A stretch of DNA of 64,000 nt from NCBI GenBank assembly GCA_012955965.1, contig JABBZI010000002.1, positions 1 to 64,000 on the forward strand. The letters run 5' to 3'. The DNA comes from Clostridioides difficile (lineage in GTDB: Bacteria; Bacillota; Clostridia; Peptostreptococcales; Peptostreptococcaceae). A program made the position numbers and the translations under genes. The notes under the pieces are model-generated. The model was not told the DNA's origin. It searched no databases and worked only from the letters and a program-made list of their open reading frames with translations. Shown here piece after piece: positions 1 through 9,201 of this stretch (its first letter is position 1; each line of letters begins with the position of its first letter).

Positions 1-1543
1 GTATTCGATTATGTAATTTATCAATATTAAAGGCTAATGCCAATAGATAATATTCAGTTCTTACGTTTTTATGACCTCTCATAAGAAATCTCTTAAATTT
101 ATAGTCTTGTTTTGTAACGCCGAAGGCTCCTTCTACTTGAATAGAGCGATTTATTCTAAGTAAAATTCCTAATTCATTTTTTATATTATCTTGACTACGC
201 TCTCTAAGTTTAGTGAAAACTTTGGAACATTCAATCCTTTTATTATTCTTTCCTTTAAAGCATTTGCTACGCAAAAAACAATCATTACAGCTTTCACATT
301 CATACACCTGTACTTCAGATATATATCCACTTTTATTTGTTCTATTTTTTAGATATATAGGTTTAAGAAGTCTATTATTAGCACAAGTATATATATCTAG
401 TTCAGAATCATATTTCATATTCTCTTTTCTTCCTATATATGATTTAAAGCTACGCTTTTTAATTTGTTTGTAATTTATAGGTTTAATATATGAATTAAGA
501 TCGTGATCTTCTAAATATTTATAGTTTTCTTCACTTTCATATCCAGCATCACATACAATATTTTTAAATTGCTTTTCATAGTTATTTTCTATATTTTTCA
601 AAATAGGTATAAGTCTCTGAGCGTCAGCTCTTTCACTACTAATATCTAGGGCTATTATATATTCACTTTCTACGGCCAATTGAACGTTATATGCTGGTTT
701 TAATTGTCCATTTTTCATATGATCTTCTTTTAAATGCATAAATGTAGCATCAATATCAGTTTTAGAAAAACTGTTTCTACCATTGAAAACACTGTTGTAA
801 TAATCATATTTTTCCTGTTTTTCAACAAAGTCTTTTAAAGTCTCAATGTTTTTTTGAAGCACTGTTTTTCTTTTTCCTTTTCCATATACAAACTCAACTT
901 TCATTTTTTTAGATTTTTCAAGAAGCAAATCTATCATTTCTTGCATTATATTAACTGAAATAAAATCTTGAGTTAGTCTATACCCAAGAGTGTTGCTTAT
1001 AAATTCCTTTATCTTAGTTTGTAAATTTAATTCATTCTTATATGTAGATTTCTTCCATACAAATGTGTATTTATTAGCATTCGCTTCAATTTTTGTTCCA
1101 TCTATGAATACATTTTTAAACGGAATTTCATCATAACTAATTAAAATTTCAACTAATTGTGTAAATAAATGTTCTATAACTAGAGCTAATCGCTCTGATC
1201 TAAAACGTGAGATTGTATTATGGTCAGGTACTTTCTCTCCATCTAGTAAAAATTTAAAGTTAATGTCTCGCCGACAGGCTTTCTCTATTTTTCTAGAGGA
1301 ATAAATACATTGTGTGTAACTATAAACTAAAATTTTAAATAGAATCTTCGGATCAACTACTGGATTTCTCCCTTTGGGAGAGTATGCCTCATATAACTTA
1401 CTATAGTTCAACTCCTCTAAAATTAGGCTAAGTAGTCTTACTGAATCATCTTCGGGAATAATTGTTTCAATATCTAATGGCAATACCACTTGTTTACAAC
1501 ACCCGTATCTGCTATAATCAAAATGTGGTTTTTGGTTTTTCAC
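1..1543 (-). CDS. IS1182-type transposase, C-terminus missing at window edge
   Basis: An uninterrupted reverse-strand frame runs from a GTG at 1543 off the left edge, at least 514 codons without a stop. It has the layout of DDE transposases of the IS1182/IS4 superfamily: an N-terminal DUF772-like part (YSKLYEAYSPKGRNPVVDPK, then SSRKIEKACRRDINFKFLLD and PDHNTISRFR), a first acidic block FKNVFIDGTKIEANANKYTF, the second block VCDAGYESEENYKYLE, a Cys-rich stretch (CESCNDCFLRSKC), and a third block SIQVEGAFGVTKQDYKFKRF followed by RGHKNVRTEYYLLALAFNI. The frame looks intact as far as it goes, so the element may be active. The GTG start is uncertain; no strong ribosome binding site is seen. Confidence 0.85.
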   Translation of the reverse strand, partial: MKNQKPHFDYSRYGCCKQVVLPLDIETIIPEDDSVRLLSLILEELNYSKLYEAYSPKGRNPVVDPKILFKILVYSYTQCIYSSRKIEKACRRDINFKFLLDGEKVPDHNTISRFRSERLALVIEHLFTQLVEILISYDEIPFKNVFIDGTKIEANANKYTFVWKKSTYKNELNLQTKIKEFISNTLGYRLTQDFISVNIMQEMIDLLLEKSKKMKVEFVYGKGKRKTVLQKNIETLKDFVEKQEKYDYYNSVFNGRNSFSKTDIDATFMHLKEDHMKNGQLKPAYNVQLAVESEYIIALDISSERADAQRLIPILKNIENNYEKQFKNIVCDAGYESEENYKYLEDHDLNSYIKPINYKQIKKRSFKSYIGRKENMKYDSELDIYTCANNRLLKPIYLKNRTNKSGYISEVQVYECESCNDCFLRSKCFKGKNNKRIECSKVFTKLRERSQDNIKNELGILLRINRSIQVEGAFGVTKQDYKFKRFLMRGHKNVRTEYYLLALAFNIDKLHNRI

Positions 1544-1564
1544 AGAACAATTATCACATAGATT

Positions 1565-1592
1565 AGGGGTTCTTAGGAACCCCTTTTCTTTT
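1565..1592. terminator. Perfect hairpin inside the IS end, upstream of the transposase
   Basis: AGGGGTTC, loop TTAG, GAACCCCT, then a T-rich run on the plus strand. It works as a terminator for rightward transcription leaving the IS. On the reverse strand it sits just upstream of the transposase start, where such hairpins can also sequester translation signals and limit transposase made from outside promoters (known for several IS families; inferred here). Confidence 0.6.
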
Positions 1593-1700
1593 TTTTGTAA
1601 AAACAAGGAGATAACTCAAATTTTTATTTTGAGACATCCCCTTTACTATTTTATTCTTTAAAATATCATTTTTTTATAATATCATTGTAAATCATAATAT

Positions 1701-2252
1701 TTAACCTTGATAACTTACCCTTCTTATAGACATATTTACTACCTTAAATAATAGCAAACCAGCTATTAAATTTATTAATATTGCTGGTACTACTGCAACC
1801 ATAAACAATGCTATAAATGAACCTCCAGGAAGACCTACTATTACTTGAGCAAACAGTAAAAACGCAGTTCCACTCACAATAGTTCCTATTGGAAAGATTA
1901 TTGTAGCTACTATTAAGTCTTGCTTTTTATTACTTAAGTTTTTCATAAATGGCAATTTATAAATTACATACATTATCATGAACATTATATTTATTGTAAC
2001 AGTTTTATCAAGTATATTTGGAACTTGACCTCCTGGAAATTTAGTTGTTAATGCTGCAAATATTCCTGTCACAATGCCTGCAACTAGACAAATTTTATAA
2101 TCATCTTTATTCAATATCATTATTATAAACATCATTGCTAGAGATATATCTGGTTGCATTGGAAGTCCTATAGCAGGTGTAAGTTGATGTATTAATAATC
2201 CCATAGCTAAAAGTATAGCATTTAAAGTTAATTTTTTTGTATTCGATTTCAT
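1701..2252 (-). CDS. trpP: Tryptophan transporter, TrpP family
   Basis: The 183-residue integral membrane protein has about five hydrophobic segments, N-terminal LNAILLAMGLLIHQLTPAIG and the conserved PDISLAMMFI region followed by KDDYKICLVAGIVTGIFAAL and TTKFPGGQVPN, typical of the TrpP/Trp_transporter family of Gram-positive tryptophan uptake proteins. The ATG is preceded by AGGGGGAA at good spacing. It lies alone behind a T-box leader whose specifier reads TGG (Trp), which independently supports tryptophan as the substrate. Expression should rise when tRNA-Trp is uncharged. Confidence 0.88.
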   Translation of the reverse strand: MKSNTKKLTLNAILLAMGLLIHQLTPAIGLPMQPDISLAMMFIIMILNKDDYKICLVAGIVTGIFAALTTKFPGGQVPNILDKTVTINIMFMIMYVIYKLPFMKNLSNKKQDLIVATIIFPIGTIVSGTAFLLFAQVIVGLPGGSFIALFMVAVVPAILINLIAGLLLFKVVNMSIRRVSYQG

Positions 2253-2401
2253 TGTAATAATTCCCCCTAATTTTATTAATATTTATTTTATTTTGTTGCC
2301 AATTTTCTAAATCATTATCTTTAGCTTTGAGAATTCATAACATCTTTTTCACCACCTTTTATTTCAAATTTATATATTTTCTTTTAAAATTTTTTGTAAA
2401 A

Positions 2402-2434
2402 TAAAAAACTCCGTCCTAAATCAATAGGACGGAG
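2402..2434 (-). terminator. Intrinsic terminator of the T-box
   Basis: Nine-pair stem CTCCGTCCT (2409-2417) / AGGACGGAG (2426-2434) followed leftward by TTTTTTAT. The T-box sequence at 2439-2453 is placed to form the competing antiterminator. Confidence 0.88.
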
Positions 2435-2697
2435 ATTATCCGCGTTGCCACCTAAATTATATAAAAAATAAGCATAAGTTTAATTTTTATACATCTCATT
2501 ATCAGGTACTTACATACCTTATTCGCTATAACGTGCGACTGACGATAAAGTCTAATCTCATAATAATATGATTTCAATTTACTCCTCTAAGGTCCATTCA
2601 TTATATTCCTTCTTGCTAAGATTCCACCATCCTCAGCTCTCTATCTTGAAGCTAGACATAATTACTCTTCCTTATCATAGGATTTTTAATTTGCTAT
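2402..2697 (-). promoter_or_regulatory. Tryptophan-specific T-box leader
   Basis: Read leftward, the leader contains the T-box sequence AGGTGGCAACGCGGA (2439-2453), followed by an intrinsic terminator. Further upstream is a Stem I-like region with the AGGATGGTGGAAT-type conserved block and a specifier bulge in which TGG (2594-2596) is followed by A before the closing stem. T-boxes bind uncharged tRNA and switch from terminator to antiterminator. The TGG codon predicts tRNA-Trp. The controlled gene is the transporter at 1701-2252. Confidence 0.9.
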
Positions 2698-2704
2698 TGC
2701 TATT

Positions 2705-2733
2705 ATGATATTCTAAATTTTTATAATTGTCAA
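2705..2733 (-). promoter_or_regulatory. Sigma-A promoter of the T-box/trpP transcript
   Basis: Leftward TTGACA (2728-2733), 17-base spacer, TATCAT (2705-2710). The start point would be near 2697, just before Stem I of the T-box. Confidence 0.75.
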
Positions 2734-2834
2734 CTCTAATTTTTATTTTATTTTAAATTTGTAAAAAGCATAGCATAATCTTTGTAAATGTTTTAAAATT
2801 TAATTTAATAATTAAAATTAGAAAGGATGATATT

Positions 2835-3302
2835 ATGTTTAGAGAAATGAGATTAAAAAAGAGAGAAATGACAAAAGAAGATACTGTAGAAGTATTAAAA
2901 AATGGTGAATTTGGTACTTTTTCTACTATATCTGAAAATGGCTATCCTTATGGAGTTGCCGTAAACTATGTGTATCTTAATGATTCTATTTACTTCCATT
3001 GTGCAAGAAATGGTCATAAATTAGATAATATATCAAAAAACAACAAAGTTTCTTTTTTAGTAGTTGCTAATGAAAATGTTATTCCAGACAAATTTAGTAC
3101 TACATATTCTAGTGCTGTAGTATTTGGAAAAGCTTTAACTGTAGAAGATGAAGAAAAGAAAAATGCTCTTGTAGAAATCATAAAAAAATATTCTAAAGGA
3201 TTTTTTGAAGAAGGTATGAAGTACATAGAAAAAGATATAAATTTAACAACTGTAGTTAAAATAGAAATTGACCATATTTCTGGTAAAGCTTCACGCTTAT
3301 AA
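2835..3302 (+). CDS. Pyridoxamine 5'-phosphate oxidase-like flavin-binding protein (NimA-like)
   Basis: A 155-residue split-barrel protein. MRLKKREMTKEDTVEVLKNG, FGTFSTISENGYPYGVAVNY and IYFHCARNGHKLDNI match the small PNPOx-like group that includes 5-nitroimidazole reductase-like NimA proteins; such proteins bind FMN, F420 or heme. The ATG follows GAAAGGATGATATT. It is a single gene, diverging from the T-box promoter, and ends in a strong hairpin. The true substrate is unknown; NimA-type resistance activity is not implied by family membership alone. Confidence 0.75.
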   Translation: MFREMRLKKREMTKEDTVEVLKNGEFGTFSTISENGYPYGVAVNYVYLNDSIYFHCARNGHKLDNISKNNKVSFLVVANENVIPDKFSTTYSSAVVFGKALTVEDEEKKNALVEIIKKYSKGFFEEGMKYIEKDINLTTVVKIEIDHISGKASRL

Positions 3303-3311
3303 TCACATACT

Positions 3312-3356
3312 AAAGTACCTAAAAGTAGCTATATGCTACTTTTAGGTACTTTTATT
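3312..3356. terminator. Bidirectional intrinsic terminator
   Basis: An 18-base perfect stem (3312-3329 with 3335-3352) with a 5-base loop, T-rich on both sides, separates the convergent genes at 2835 and 3365. Confidence 0.85.
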
Positions 3357-3364
3357 TTACAGGT

Positions 3365-3937
3365 TTATATACTAAGTCTTTTTAGATAATCTCTTATACC
3401 CAGTTTAATATCATCACTTGGTTTTATATCAGAGTTATCCCCTGCTATATGTAGTAGCCCATATGCTGGATGACCACCTCTTACTGTACATGGAACTGAT
3501 AAAAGAGTCATTCCCATATGTTGGGCAAATATATTCATTGCTTGCAAAGATAACTCTCCTCCTCCATGTTGCGAACCTGCAGTGGCAAAACACCCAAATA
3601 TTTTCCCACTTAAAGGAGCACCTACCCAAATATCAGAAAAACTATCCATAAACATCTTCATTGGTCCAGATACATTTCCATAATATGTTGGTGAACCCAT
3701 AAATATAACATCATAGTCTAACAATTCTTTTCCAGATTTGATTATATTTATACTTTCAAACTCATCTTTATATTCTTTGGAATTTATTAAATAATACTGA
3801 ATAAGTGTTTTTGCAACTTCATCACTTACTTTAAACATATCTACTTCTATATTCATTTCTTCAAGAACTTCTTTATACATTCTTGCTAATAAATATGTAC
3901 TCCCACAAACACTATGAAAAATTATTGCAGCTTTCAT
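3365..3937 (-). CDS. Flavodoxin-like NAD(P)H-dependent oxidoreductase family protein
   Basis: Flavodoxin fold with an N-terminal phosphate-binding loop (FHSVCGSTYLLA, the T/SxxxST-type loop that holds FMN phosphate), YDVIFMGSPTYYGNVSGPMK and the GKIFGCFATAGSQHGGGE loop contacting the isoalloxazine ring, as in the WrbA/NADPH-dependent FMN reductase group. The ATG at 3937 has AGGGGGATAAAG directly upstream; a longer frame to 3961 lacks a ribosome binding site. About 190 residues, normal for the family. Likely a cytosolic FMN redox protein; the partner is unknown. Confidence 0.78.
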   Translation of the reverse strand: MKAAIIFHSVCGSTYLLARMYKEVLEEMNIEVDMFKVSDEVAKTLIQYYLINSKEYKDEFESINIIKSGKELLDYDVIFMGSPTYYGNVSGPMKMFMDSFSDIWVGAPLSGKIFGCFATAGSQHGGGELSLQAMNIFAQHMGMTLLSVPCTVRGGHPAYGLLHIAGDNSDIKPSDDIKLGIRDYLKRLSI

Positions 3938-3999
3938 CTTTATCCCCCTAATTAAATTCAAATTTATTTTTATATAGTATTTTTTATAATCAAATACTA

Positions 4000-5097
4000 C
4001 TAAATGATACTAAATGGATTTAAATATACATCACTTTTTATTACCTCAATTTCATTAAAATCATCTAGAAATCTATTCATAACATTTTTGAATATATCTT
4101 CTGTATCAAAATGTCCACAATCTACTATACACATTCCAATATCAAGCGCATCTTGTGCTTCATGATACTTTACATCTCCAGTTATTAATACTTCTGCTCC
4201 TTGTCTCTTAGCTTTTTTTACAAACTCCGAACCAGCTCCTGTTACGACTGCTACTTTCGTTATATTTGTATTAATATTTCCAACCACTCTGATATGTTTC
4301 ATATTTAATTTCTCTTTTATTTTATTTGAAAGTTTTTCTAATGTCATACTTTCATCAAGTCTACTTACTCTACCTAGACCAAATGCCTTACCTTTATTTT
4401 CTAACTTGTACAAATCATATGCAACTTCTTCATAAGGATGTGCATCTAGCATAGAACTTATCACACCTCCTAAAAGCTTCTGTGGTACTACAGTTTCAAT
4501 TTTAACCTCATTTACAGTTTCTATATCATTTATACTTCCGAGAAACGGATTAGAGCCTTCTAATGGCTTAAATTGTCCTTCACCTTCTATTGAAAACGTA
4601 CAATCACTATAATTTCCTATATGACCTGCTCCTGAATTACTTAAAACTCTTTTCATTTCATCAGAATAGTTACATGGTACATATACTGCAAGTTTATATA
4701 AAGACTCGCTTTCAGTCACATCTAAAACCTTTGAATTACCAAATTCCATAATCTCCATAAAATAATCATTTAAACCATCAAATGCTATGTCAAAGTTGGT
4801 ATGCATAGAATAAAGTGCTATATCATTTTTAATAAGTTTTTGTATAAGCCTACCTTTTAAATCTGCGCTATTAATCTTATTAATTTTTCCAAATATAAAA
4901 GGATGATGTGTCACAATTAAATCTATGTTTTTTGAGATGGCTTCATCAATAACATTTTCATTAGCTTCCAAAGATACTAATACTTTTCTTACATCCATAT
5001 CAAAATCTCCAACTATAAGACCTACATTGTCCCAATCCTCAGCTAAGTTTAGAGGATACTTTTTTTCAATTTTTCTAGTTAGACTCTTTAATAACAT
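4000..5097 (-). CDS. Nif3-like dinuclear metal-center protein (YqfO type)
   Basis: About 365 residues. N-terminal DWDNVGLIVGD, metal-ligand motifs VTHHPFIFGKI and SMHTNFDIAFDGLN, an inserted CutA/PII-like domain in the middle, and a C-terminal GDVKYHEAQDALDIG and DCGHFDTE that close the metal site. This is the long Nif3/DUF34 architecture of Firmicutes. The biochemical role is unsettled; older GTP-cyclohydrolase labels are not well supported. The ATG at 5097 follows TTGGAGG. It directly follows trmK, an association common in Firmicutes (yqfN-yqfO), so the two are probably co-transcribed. Confidence 0.85.
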   Translation of the reverse strand: MLLKSLTRKIEKKYPLNLAEDWDNVGLIVGDFDMDVRKVLVSLEANENVIDEAISKNIDLIVTHHPFIFGKINKINSADLKGRLIQKLIKNDIALYSMHTNFDIAFDGLNDYFMEIMEFGNSKVLDVTESESLYKLAVYVPCNYSDEMKRVLSNSGAGHIGNYSDCTFSIEGEGQFKPLEGSNPFLGSINDIETVNEVKIETVVPQKLLGGVISSMLDAHPYEEVAYDLYKLENKGKAFGLGRVSRLDESMTLEKLSNKIKEKLNMKHIRVVGNINTNITKVAVVTGAGSEFVKKAKRQGAEVLITGDVKYHEAQDALDIGMCIVDCGHFDTEDIFKNVMNRFLDDFNEIEVIKSDVYLNPFSII

Positions 5098-5110
5098 ATA
5101 TGCCTCCAAT

Positions 5111-5800
5111 TTATTTTATTAAATTTTCAAGTTTTTTTATTGCCGCCTTACTCTCTTCTCTCTTCTTGTCTATTGCTTCCCCATTCTTTCCTTCTAGGTT
5201 ATTAACTATAGCACGATATGTCTTTATCTTTTTTTCTATAAATTCATTAAAAAGAGAGTTCTTATTTTCTAAAAGTTTTATTCCAGTTTCAAAATATATC
5301 TCATCTTCTATTATAGTATTTTTACCTGTATATTTGGCAACTATTATTTCATATATCCTAAAATCTTCTCTCACCAAAACTTCTTCTAAAATTTCATAAC
5401 CATTATTTAAAAGATAGCGTCTTAGTTCTTCCTGTGCTTGCATAGGCTGTAGTATCAATTTTTCTACATTATGTGCCACTTCTTTTTTAGCCTCAAGAAG
5501 TTCACTTATCAAAATTCCTCCCATACCAGCAATTATTACTTCTTCTATTTCCCCTACATCAAGAACCTCTATACCAGAACCCAATCGTAAATCAACCTTA
5601 TCTAAAAGATTGTTCTGTATGACTTCTTTACGTGCATTGTCAAGAGGTCCTTTATTAACATCTGCCAATACTGCAAATGATATTCTTCCCTCTTTTAACA
5701 AATATACTGGGATATATCCGTGGTCAGTTCCTATGTCAGCTATTTTTTTACCATCTGACACCAATGATGCTATTTTTAATAATCTATCTGTTAATTTCAA
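5111..5800 (-). CDS. trmK: tRNA (adenine-22-N1)-methyltransferase
   Basis: A 229-residue class I SAM methyltransferase: TDRLLKIASLV at the N-terminus, SAM loop IADIGTDHGYIPVYLL, acidic VLADVNKGPLDNA, and the catalytic-region IIAGMGGILISELL typical of TrmK, with a C-terminal coiled-coil-like tail (KLLENKNSLFNEFIEKKIKT). It methylates N1 of A22 in tRNA D-loops. The TTG at 5800 is preferred because AAAGGAGAG lies at correct spacing; a TTG 18 bases upstream overlaps that site. Followed by nif3 after 13 bases. Confidence 0.88.
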   Translation of the reverse strand: MKLTDRLLKIASLVSDGKKIADIGTDHGYIPVYLLKEGRISFAVLADVNKGPLDNARKEVIQNNLLDKVDLRLGSGIEVLDVGEIEEVIIAGMGGILISELLEAKKEVAHNVEKLILQPMQAQEELRRYLLNNGYEILEEVLVREDFRIYEIIVAKYTGKNTIIEDEIYFETGIKLLENKNSLFNEFIEKKIKTYRAIVNNLEGKNGEAIDKKREESKAAIKKLENLIK

Positions 5801-5897
5801 GTATATCTCTCCTTTCAAATTCCTTCGTTTATAGGCTTTATATTAAGTTATAAATATTAAATTAAGGTTACTATAAAAAATAAAATTAAATCTTTAC

Positions 5898-5933
5898 TAC
5901 AAAATAGCCATGAGATATCACTTATCCCATGGC
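5898..5933 (-). terminator. Terminator after rpoD
   Basis: Leftward hairpin with outer stem GCCATG/CATGGC (5907-5933) and an inner GATA/TATC pairing, followed by TATTTTG. It separates rpoD from trmK; the short U tract makes it moderate in strength. Confidence 0.55.
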
Positions 5934-5965
5934 GTTTATAATAAAAACATTAATGATGTATCTTT

Positions 5966-7132
5966 TTAATCTAAATAATCTCTAAGTTTTTTTGATCTAC
6001 TTGGATGTCTTAATTTTCTTAGTGCTTTTGCTTCTATTTGTCTTATTCTTTCTCTAGTTACATCAAACTCTTTTCCAACTTCTTCAAGAGTTCTAGCTCT
6101 ACCATCTTCAAGCCCAAATCTAAGTTTTAATACTTTTTGCTCTCTATCATTTAATGAACCAAGTACATCTTCTATTTGTTCTTTTAGTAAAGAATATGCT
6201 GCTGCCTCCGCTGGTGCTGGAGCGTCATCATCTGGAATAAAGTCACCTAAATGGCTATCCTCTTCTTCTCCTATTGGCGTTTCTAAAGACACAGGGTCTT
6301 GAGCTATTTTCATTATTTCCCTTACTTTATCTTCTGTCATTTCCATTTCTTTTGCAATTTCTTCTGGTTTTGGGTCTCTTCCAAGTTCTTGAAGTAGTTG
6401 TCTTGATACTCTTATTAGCTTATTTATAGTCTCTACCATATGAACTGGTATTCTTATAGTTCTAGCTTGGTCTGCAATGGCACGTGTTATGGCTTGTCTT
6501 ATCCACCATGTTGCATAAGTACTAAACTTATATCCTTTTGTATAGTCAAATTTTTCGACTGCTTTTATAAGACCTAAATTTCCCTCTTGTATTAAATCTA
6601 AGAAAAGCATACCTCTTCCTACATATCTTTTTGCTATACTTACAACTAATCTTAAGTTTGCCTCAACTAATCTTTGTTTTGCTATCTCGTCACCTTCGTG
6701 CATTCTCCTAGCAAATTCTACTTCTTCATGTGGTTTAAGTAGAGGAATTTTTCCTATTTCCTTTAAGTACATTCTAACAGGGTCATCTATACTTATTCCC
6801 TTTGGTAAAGATAAATCCACAGTTTCTATTTCTATTGCAGAAGAGTCTTCATGTGAAATCGCTTCTGTATCTTCATCCAGGTTGCTAATACTTAAATCAT
6901 CATCAGTAGCCGAAAAATCTATATCAGCTTTATAATTTTTTGTTTCTGTTATTTCTATTCCCAGGTTGCCTAAAGTCTCATAAAGATTTTCTACTTGATC
7001 CTTATCAAGTTCAGTCTCCGAAAAAGCTTCCATTATCTCTGCAAGTGTTAATGAGCCTTGCTTTTTTCCTTTTTCTATTAATGTCTTAGCAGTAACTTTT
7101 TTTAACTCTTTTTTATTCGATTTATTTTCCAC
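5966..7132 (-). CDS. rpoD: Primary RNA polymerase sigma factor RpoD/SigA
   Basis: About 388 residues. Region 1.1 ([20 protein letters not shown]), region 1.2 ([17 protein letters not shown]), region 2 ([20 protein letters not shown]), region 3 ([13 protein letters not shown]) and helix-turn-helix region 4.2 ([20 protein letters not shown]) are all present, as in group 1 sigma factors recognising TTGACA/TATAAT. GTG at 7132 is chosen because GGAGG is seven bases upstream; a TTG two codons earlier is too close. It follows dnaG by 17 bases, the classic dnaG-rpoD operon. Confidence 0.97.
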   Translation of the reverse strand: MENKSNKKELKKVTAKTLIEKGKKQGSLTLAEIMEAFSETELDKDQVENLYETLGNLGIEITETKNYKADIDFSATDDDLSISNLDEDTEAISHEDSSAIEIETVDLSLPKGISIDDPVRMYLKEIGKIPLLKPHEEVEFARRMHEGDEIAKQRLVEANLRLVVSIAKRYVGRGMLFLDLIQEGNLGLIKAVEKFDYTKGYKFSTYATWWIRQAITRAIADQARTIRIPVHMVETINKLIRVSRQLLQELGRDPKPEEIAKEMEMTEDKVREIMKIAQDPVSLETPIGEEEDSHLGDFIPDDDAPAPAEAAAYSLLKEQIEDVLGSLNDREQKVLKLRFGLEDGRARTLEEVGKEFDVTRERIRQIEAKALRKLRHPSRSKKLRDYLD

Positions 7133-7149
7133 ACTCAAACCTCCTTTCT

Positions 7150-8940
7150 CTACAAGCTCTTTAAAATTTTATTTATATCAACTATTTTTAAAGCAATTTC
7201 CATAACTCTACCATCTACCTCTTTCATATCATTATTATTTTCTAATTCTTGTTGCTCTCTCAACAAGCTGTTAATTTGTTCTTCTAATGAATTTTTTCTG
7301 ATATTTGTTATTATTCCTTCTATTTCTTTTGTGTTCTCTAAGTTTATACTATTCAAAGAAATTGAATTTAATTCTTTTAAGTATTCTTCGGATATGTTTA
7401 AACTTTTCAATTTGTCAATAGTTATTTTGTCCAATTCTTGATTTTTAATCATGTAATTTAAAATTTCTTTACTTTCTTTCAATAAAAAATCACTTTCTTC
7501 TACTTTTAGTAATGCTATTTCTCTAATTTTTTTATCTTCTAACATTATTTTTATTAGAGTCTCTTCAACTAATTGTTTTCCATCTTGTCTGACTTCGACT
7601 TTTTCAATTACTTTTTCTTCTGTTTTCTTTTGATTTTTGTTGTTATATGGCTTATTATAATTTTTACCATATACTTCTCTCTTTATAGACTCGACATTAA
7701 TATCTATTTGATTACTTAAATACTTTGTATAAAAATCAATTTCAACAGGACTTGTCAATTGTTTTATAATCTTAGAAGCTTCTTTTGCGAACTTCACTCG
7801 TTCTTCATCTTTTTGAATATTAAATTCTTTTTTAAGATGATCTATTTTATATTTTATGTAGTGAGTAGAAACATCCATAGCTTTTTTATAATCATTAAGT
7901 CCATATTTTCTTACAAATTCATCTGGGTCTTTAGCATCTTTTAAATCCAATACTTTTACATTAATACCTAATTTAGTAAGTATATCCATAGCTCTTAAAG
8001 TTGCTTTTATTCCTGGTTCATCAGAATCATAAGATATAATAGCAGTGTCCACATATCTTTTTATTAAAATACCTTGTTGTTCAGTCAAGGCTGTTCCAAG
8101 GGTTGCTACTACATTTCTTATACCATACTGATAAAGCGAAATTAAATCCATATATCCTTCAACTAAAACTATAGTTTTACTCTCTAAATTTTTTCTAGCA
8201 AAATTTAATCCATATAAGTTCTGTTTTTTATTAAAAATTATTGTATCTGGAGAATTTAAGTATTTTGGCAAAGAATCATCTAATACTCTTCCCCCAAACC
8301 CTATTATATTTCCTCTATAGTCGAATATAGGAAACATAACTCTATTTCTAAATTTATCATAGCAATTAGTTCCATCTCTGTTTTTTGCAATTAGACCACA
8401 CTCTAATAAATCTTGCTTTTTATATCCTTTACTAATTAGAGTATTCATAAGTGAATTCCATGAATCCAAAGAAAATCCTAAACCAAATTTCTTAATAATG
8501 TTATCATCTAGTCCTCTTATTCTTAAATATTCATACCCAAGATTTTTACTTCCCAATAAATTTGAAAGATAAAATCTAGCTGCTTCTGTGTGAATATCTT
8601 GAAATTTTTTGGATTTTTCTATTTTAATCCTAGTCTCTTCATTCATGTTAGTGTTAATTTCTATACCACATTTATTTGCTAAAATTTTTACAGCATCCAT
8701 AAAATCTAAATTTTCCATTTTCATGACGAAATTTATTACATCTCCACCTTCTCCACATCCAAAACATTTATAAATTTGTTTTGATGTATTTATATAAAAA
8801 GATGGTGTCTTTTCACCATGAAAGGGACATAATCCTTTATAATTAGCTCCAGATTGTTTTATATTCATATATTCAGATATTATACTTGCTATATCGCATC
8901 TAGCCTTTATTTCTTCAATAATGTCTTTTATATCATTCAT
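7150..8940 (-). CDS. dnaG: DNA primase
   Basis: 596 residues. N-terminal zinc finger ([11 protein letters not shown] then [13 protein letters not shown]), catalytic core with YLNSPDT and [21 protein letters not shown] motif [17 protein letters not shown] and SYDSDEPG, and a variable C-terminal helicase-binding region. It makes RNA primers at the replication fork. The start at 8940 has GAAGGTGAT upstream; an in-frame ATG at 8976 lies at the predicted transcription start and is excluded by the promoter position. Co-transcribed with rpoD. Confidence 0.96.
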   Translation of the reverse strand: MNDIKDIIEEIKARCDIASIISEYMNIKQSGANYKGLCPFHGEKTPSFYINTSKQIYKCFGCGEGGDVINFVMKMENLDFMDAVKILANKCGIEINTNMNEETRIKIEKSKKFQDIHTEAARFYLSNLLGSKNLGYEYLRIRGLDDNIIKKFGLGFSLDSWNSLMNTLISKGYKKQDLLECGLIAKNRDGTNCYDKFRNRVMFPIFDYRGNIIGFGGRVLDDSLPKYLNSPDTIIFNKKQNLYGLNFARKNLESKTIVLVEGYMDLISLYQYGIRNVVATLGTALTEQQGILIKRYVDTAIISYDSDEPGIKATLRAMDILTKLGINVKVLDLKDAKDPDEFVRKYGLNDYKKAMDVSTHYIKYKIDHLKKEFNIQKDEERVKFAKEASKIIKQLTSPVEIDFYTKYLSNQIDINVESIKREVYGKNYNKPYNNKNQKKTEEKVIEKVEVRQDGKQLVEETLIKIMLEDKKIREIALLKVEESDFLLKESKEILNYMIKNQELDKITIDKLKSLNISEEYLKELNSISLNSINLENTKEIEGIITNIRKNSLEEQINSLLREQQELENNNDMKEVDGRVMEIALKIVDINKILKSL

Positions 8941-8980
8941 ATTATCACCTTCTGGTGTAATTTTTTGTGTTAACATTTCT

Positions 8981-9008
8981 ATTCTACACTATATTCTAAA
9001 TTTGTCAA
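8981..9008 (-). promoter_or_regulatory. Sigma-A promoter of dnaG-rpoD
   Basis: Leftward TTGACA (9003-9008), 16-base spacer ending in TG, TAGAAT (8981-8986), an extended -10 form. The transcript would begin near 8974, leaving a leader of about 34 bases before the ATG at 8940. Confidence 0.75.
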
Positions 9009-9176
9009 TCACTCAATATACAGAATTCGACTTTTTTTATTGATATCCTTCTTATTAATCAAAAAAATTTTATTTTTTATATTAATTATATCAATATTAA
9101 GTCTTTATTTATATCAAATGGTCTAACTATTAAATTATATATAACCTATAAATTCATATCAATAACCATTACGAAT

Positions 9177-9201
9177 AAAAAAGAGGCTTTTGCCTCTTTT
9201 T
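9177..9201. terminator. Terminator of the pab-fol-aroF operon
   Basis: AAAAAGAGGC, loop TTTT, GCCTCTTTTT (9178-9201), overlapping the aroF stop codon and T-rich on both strands. It ends the long leftward operon ahead of the dnaG promoter. Confidence 0.85.

Larger units (their letters stand above)
1..1641 (-). mobile_element. IS1182-family insertion sequence, truncated by the window edge
   Basis: The stretch holds a leftward transposase frame plus a non-coding end. Reading leftward, the outer end at about 1641 starts GGGGATGTCTCAAAAT, which looks like an IS terminal repeat. Between this end and the transposase start lies a perfect hairpin. The other end is outside the window, so neither target duplication nor matching inverted repeat can be checked. 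Family assignment comes from the transposase. Confidence 0.75.

Noticed and set aside
213-473. 86-codon rightward frame near the left edge
   Set aside because: It lies antisense to the open IS1182 transposase frame and has no ribosome binding site or recognisable product.
2290-2350. Possible short leader peptide between the T-box and trpP (a GGTGG followed by short ATG frames)
   Set aside because: The frames are only two to five codons and contain no run of Trp; the T-box already explains the control.
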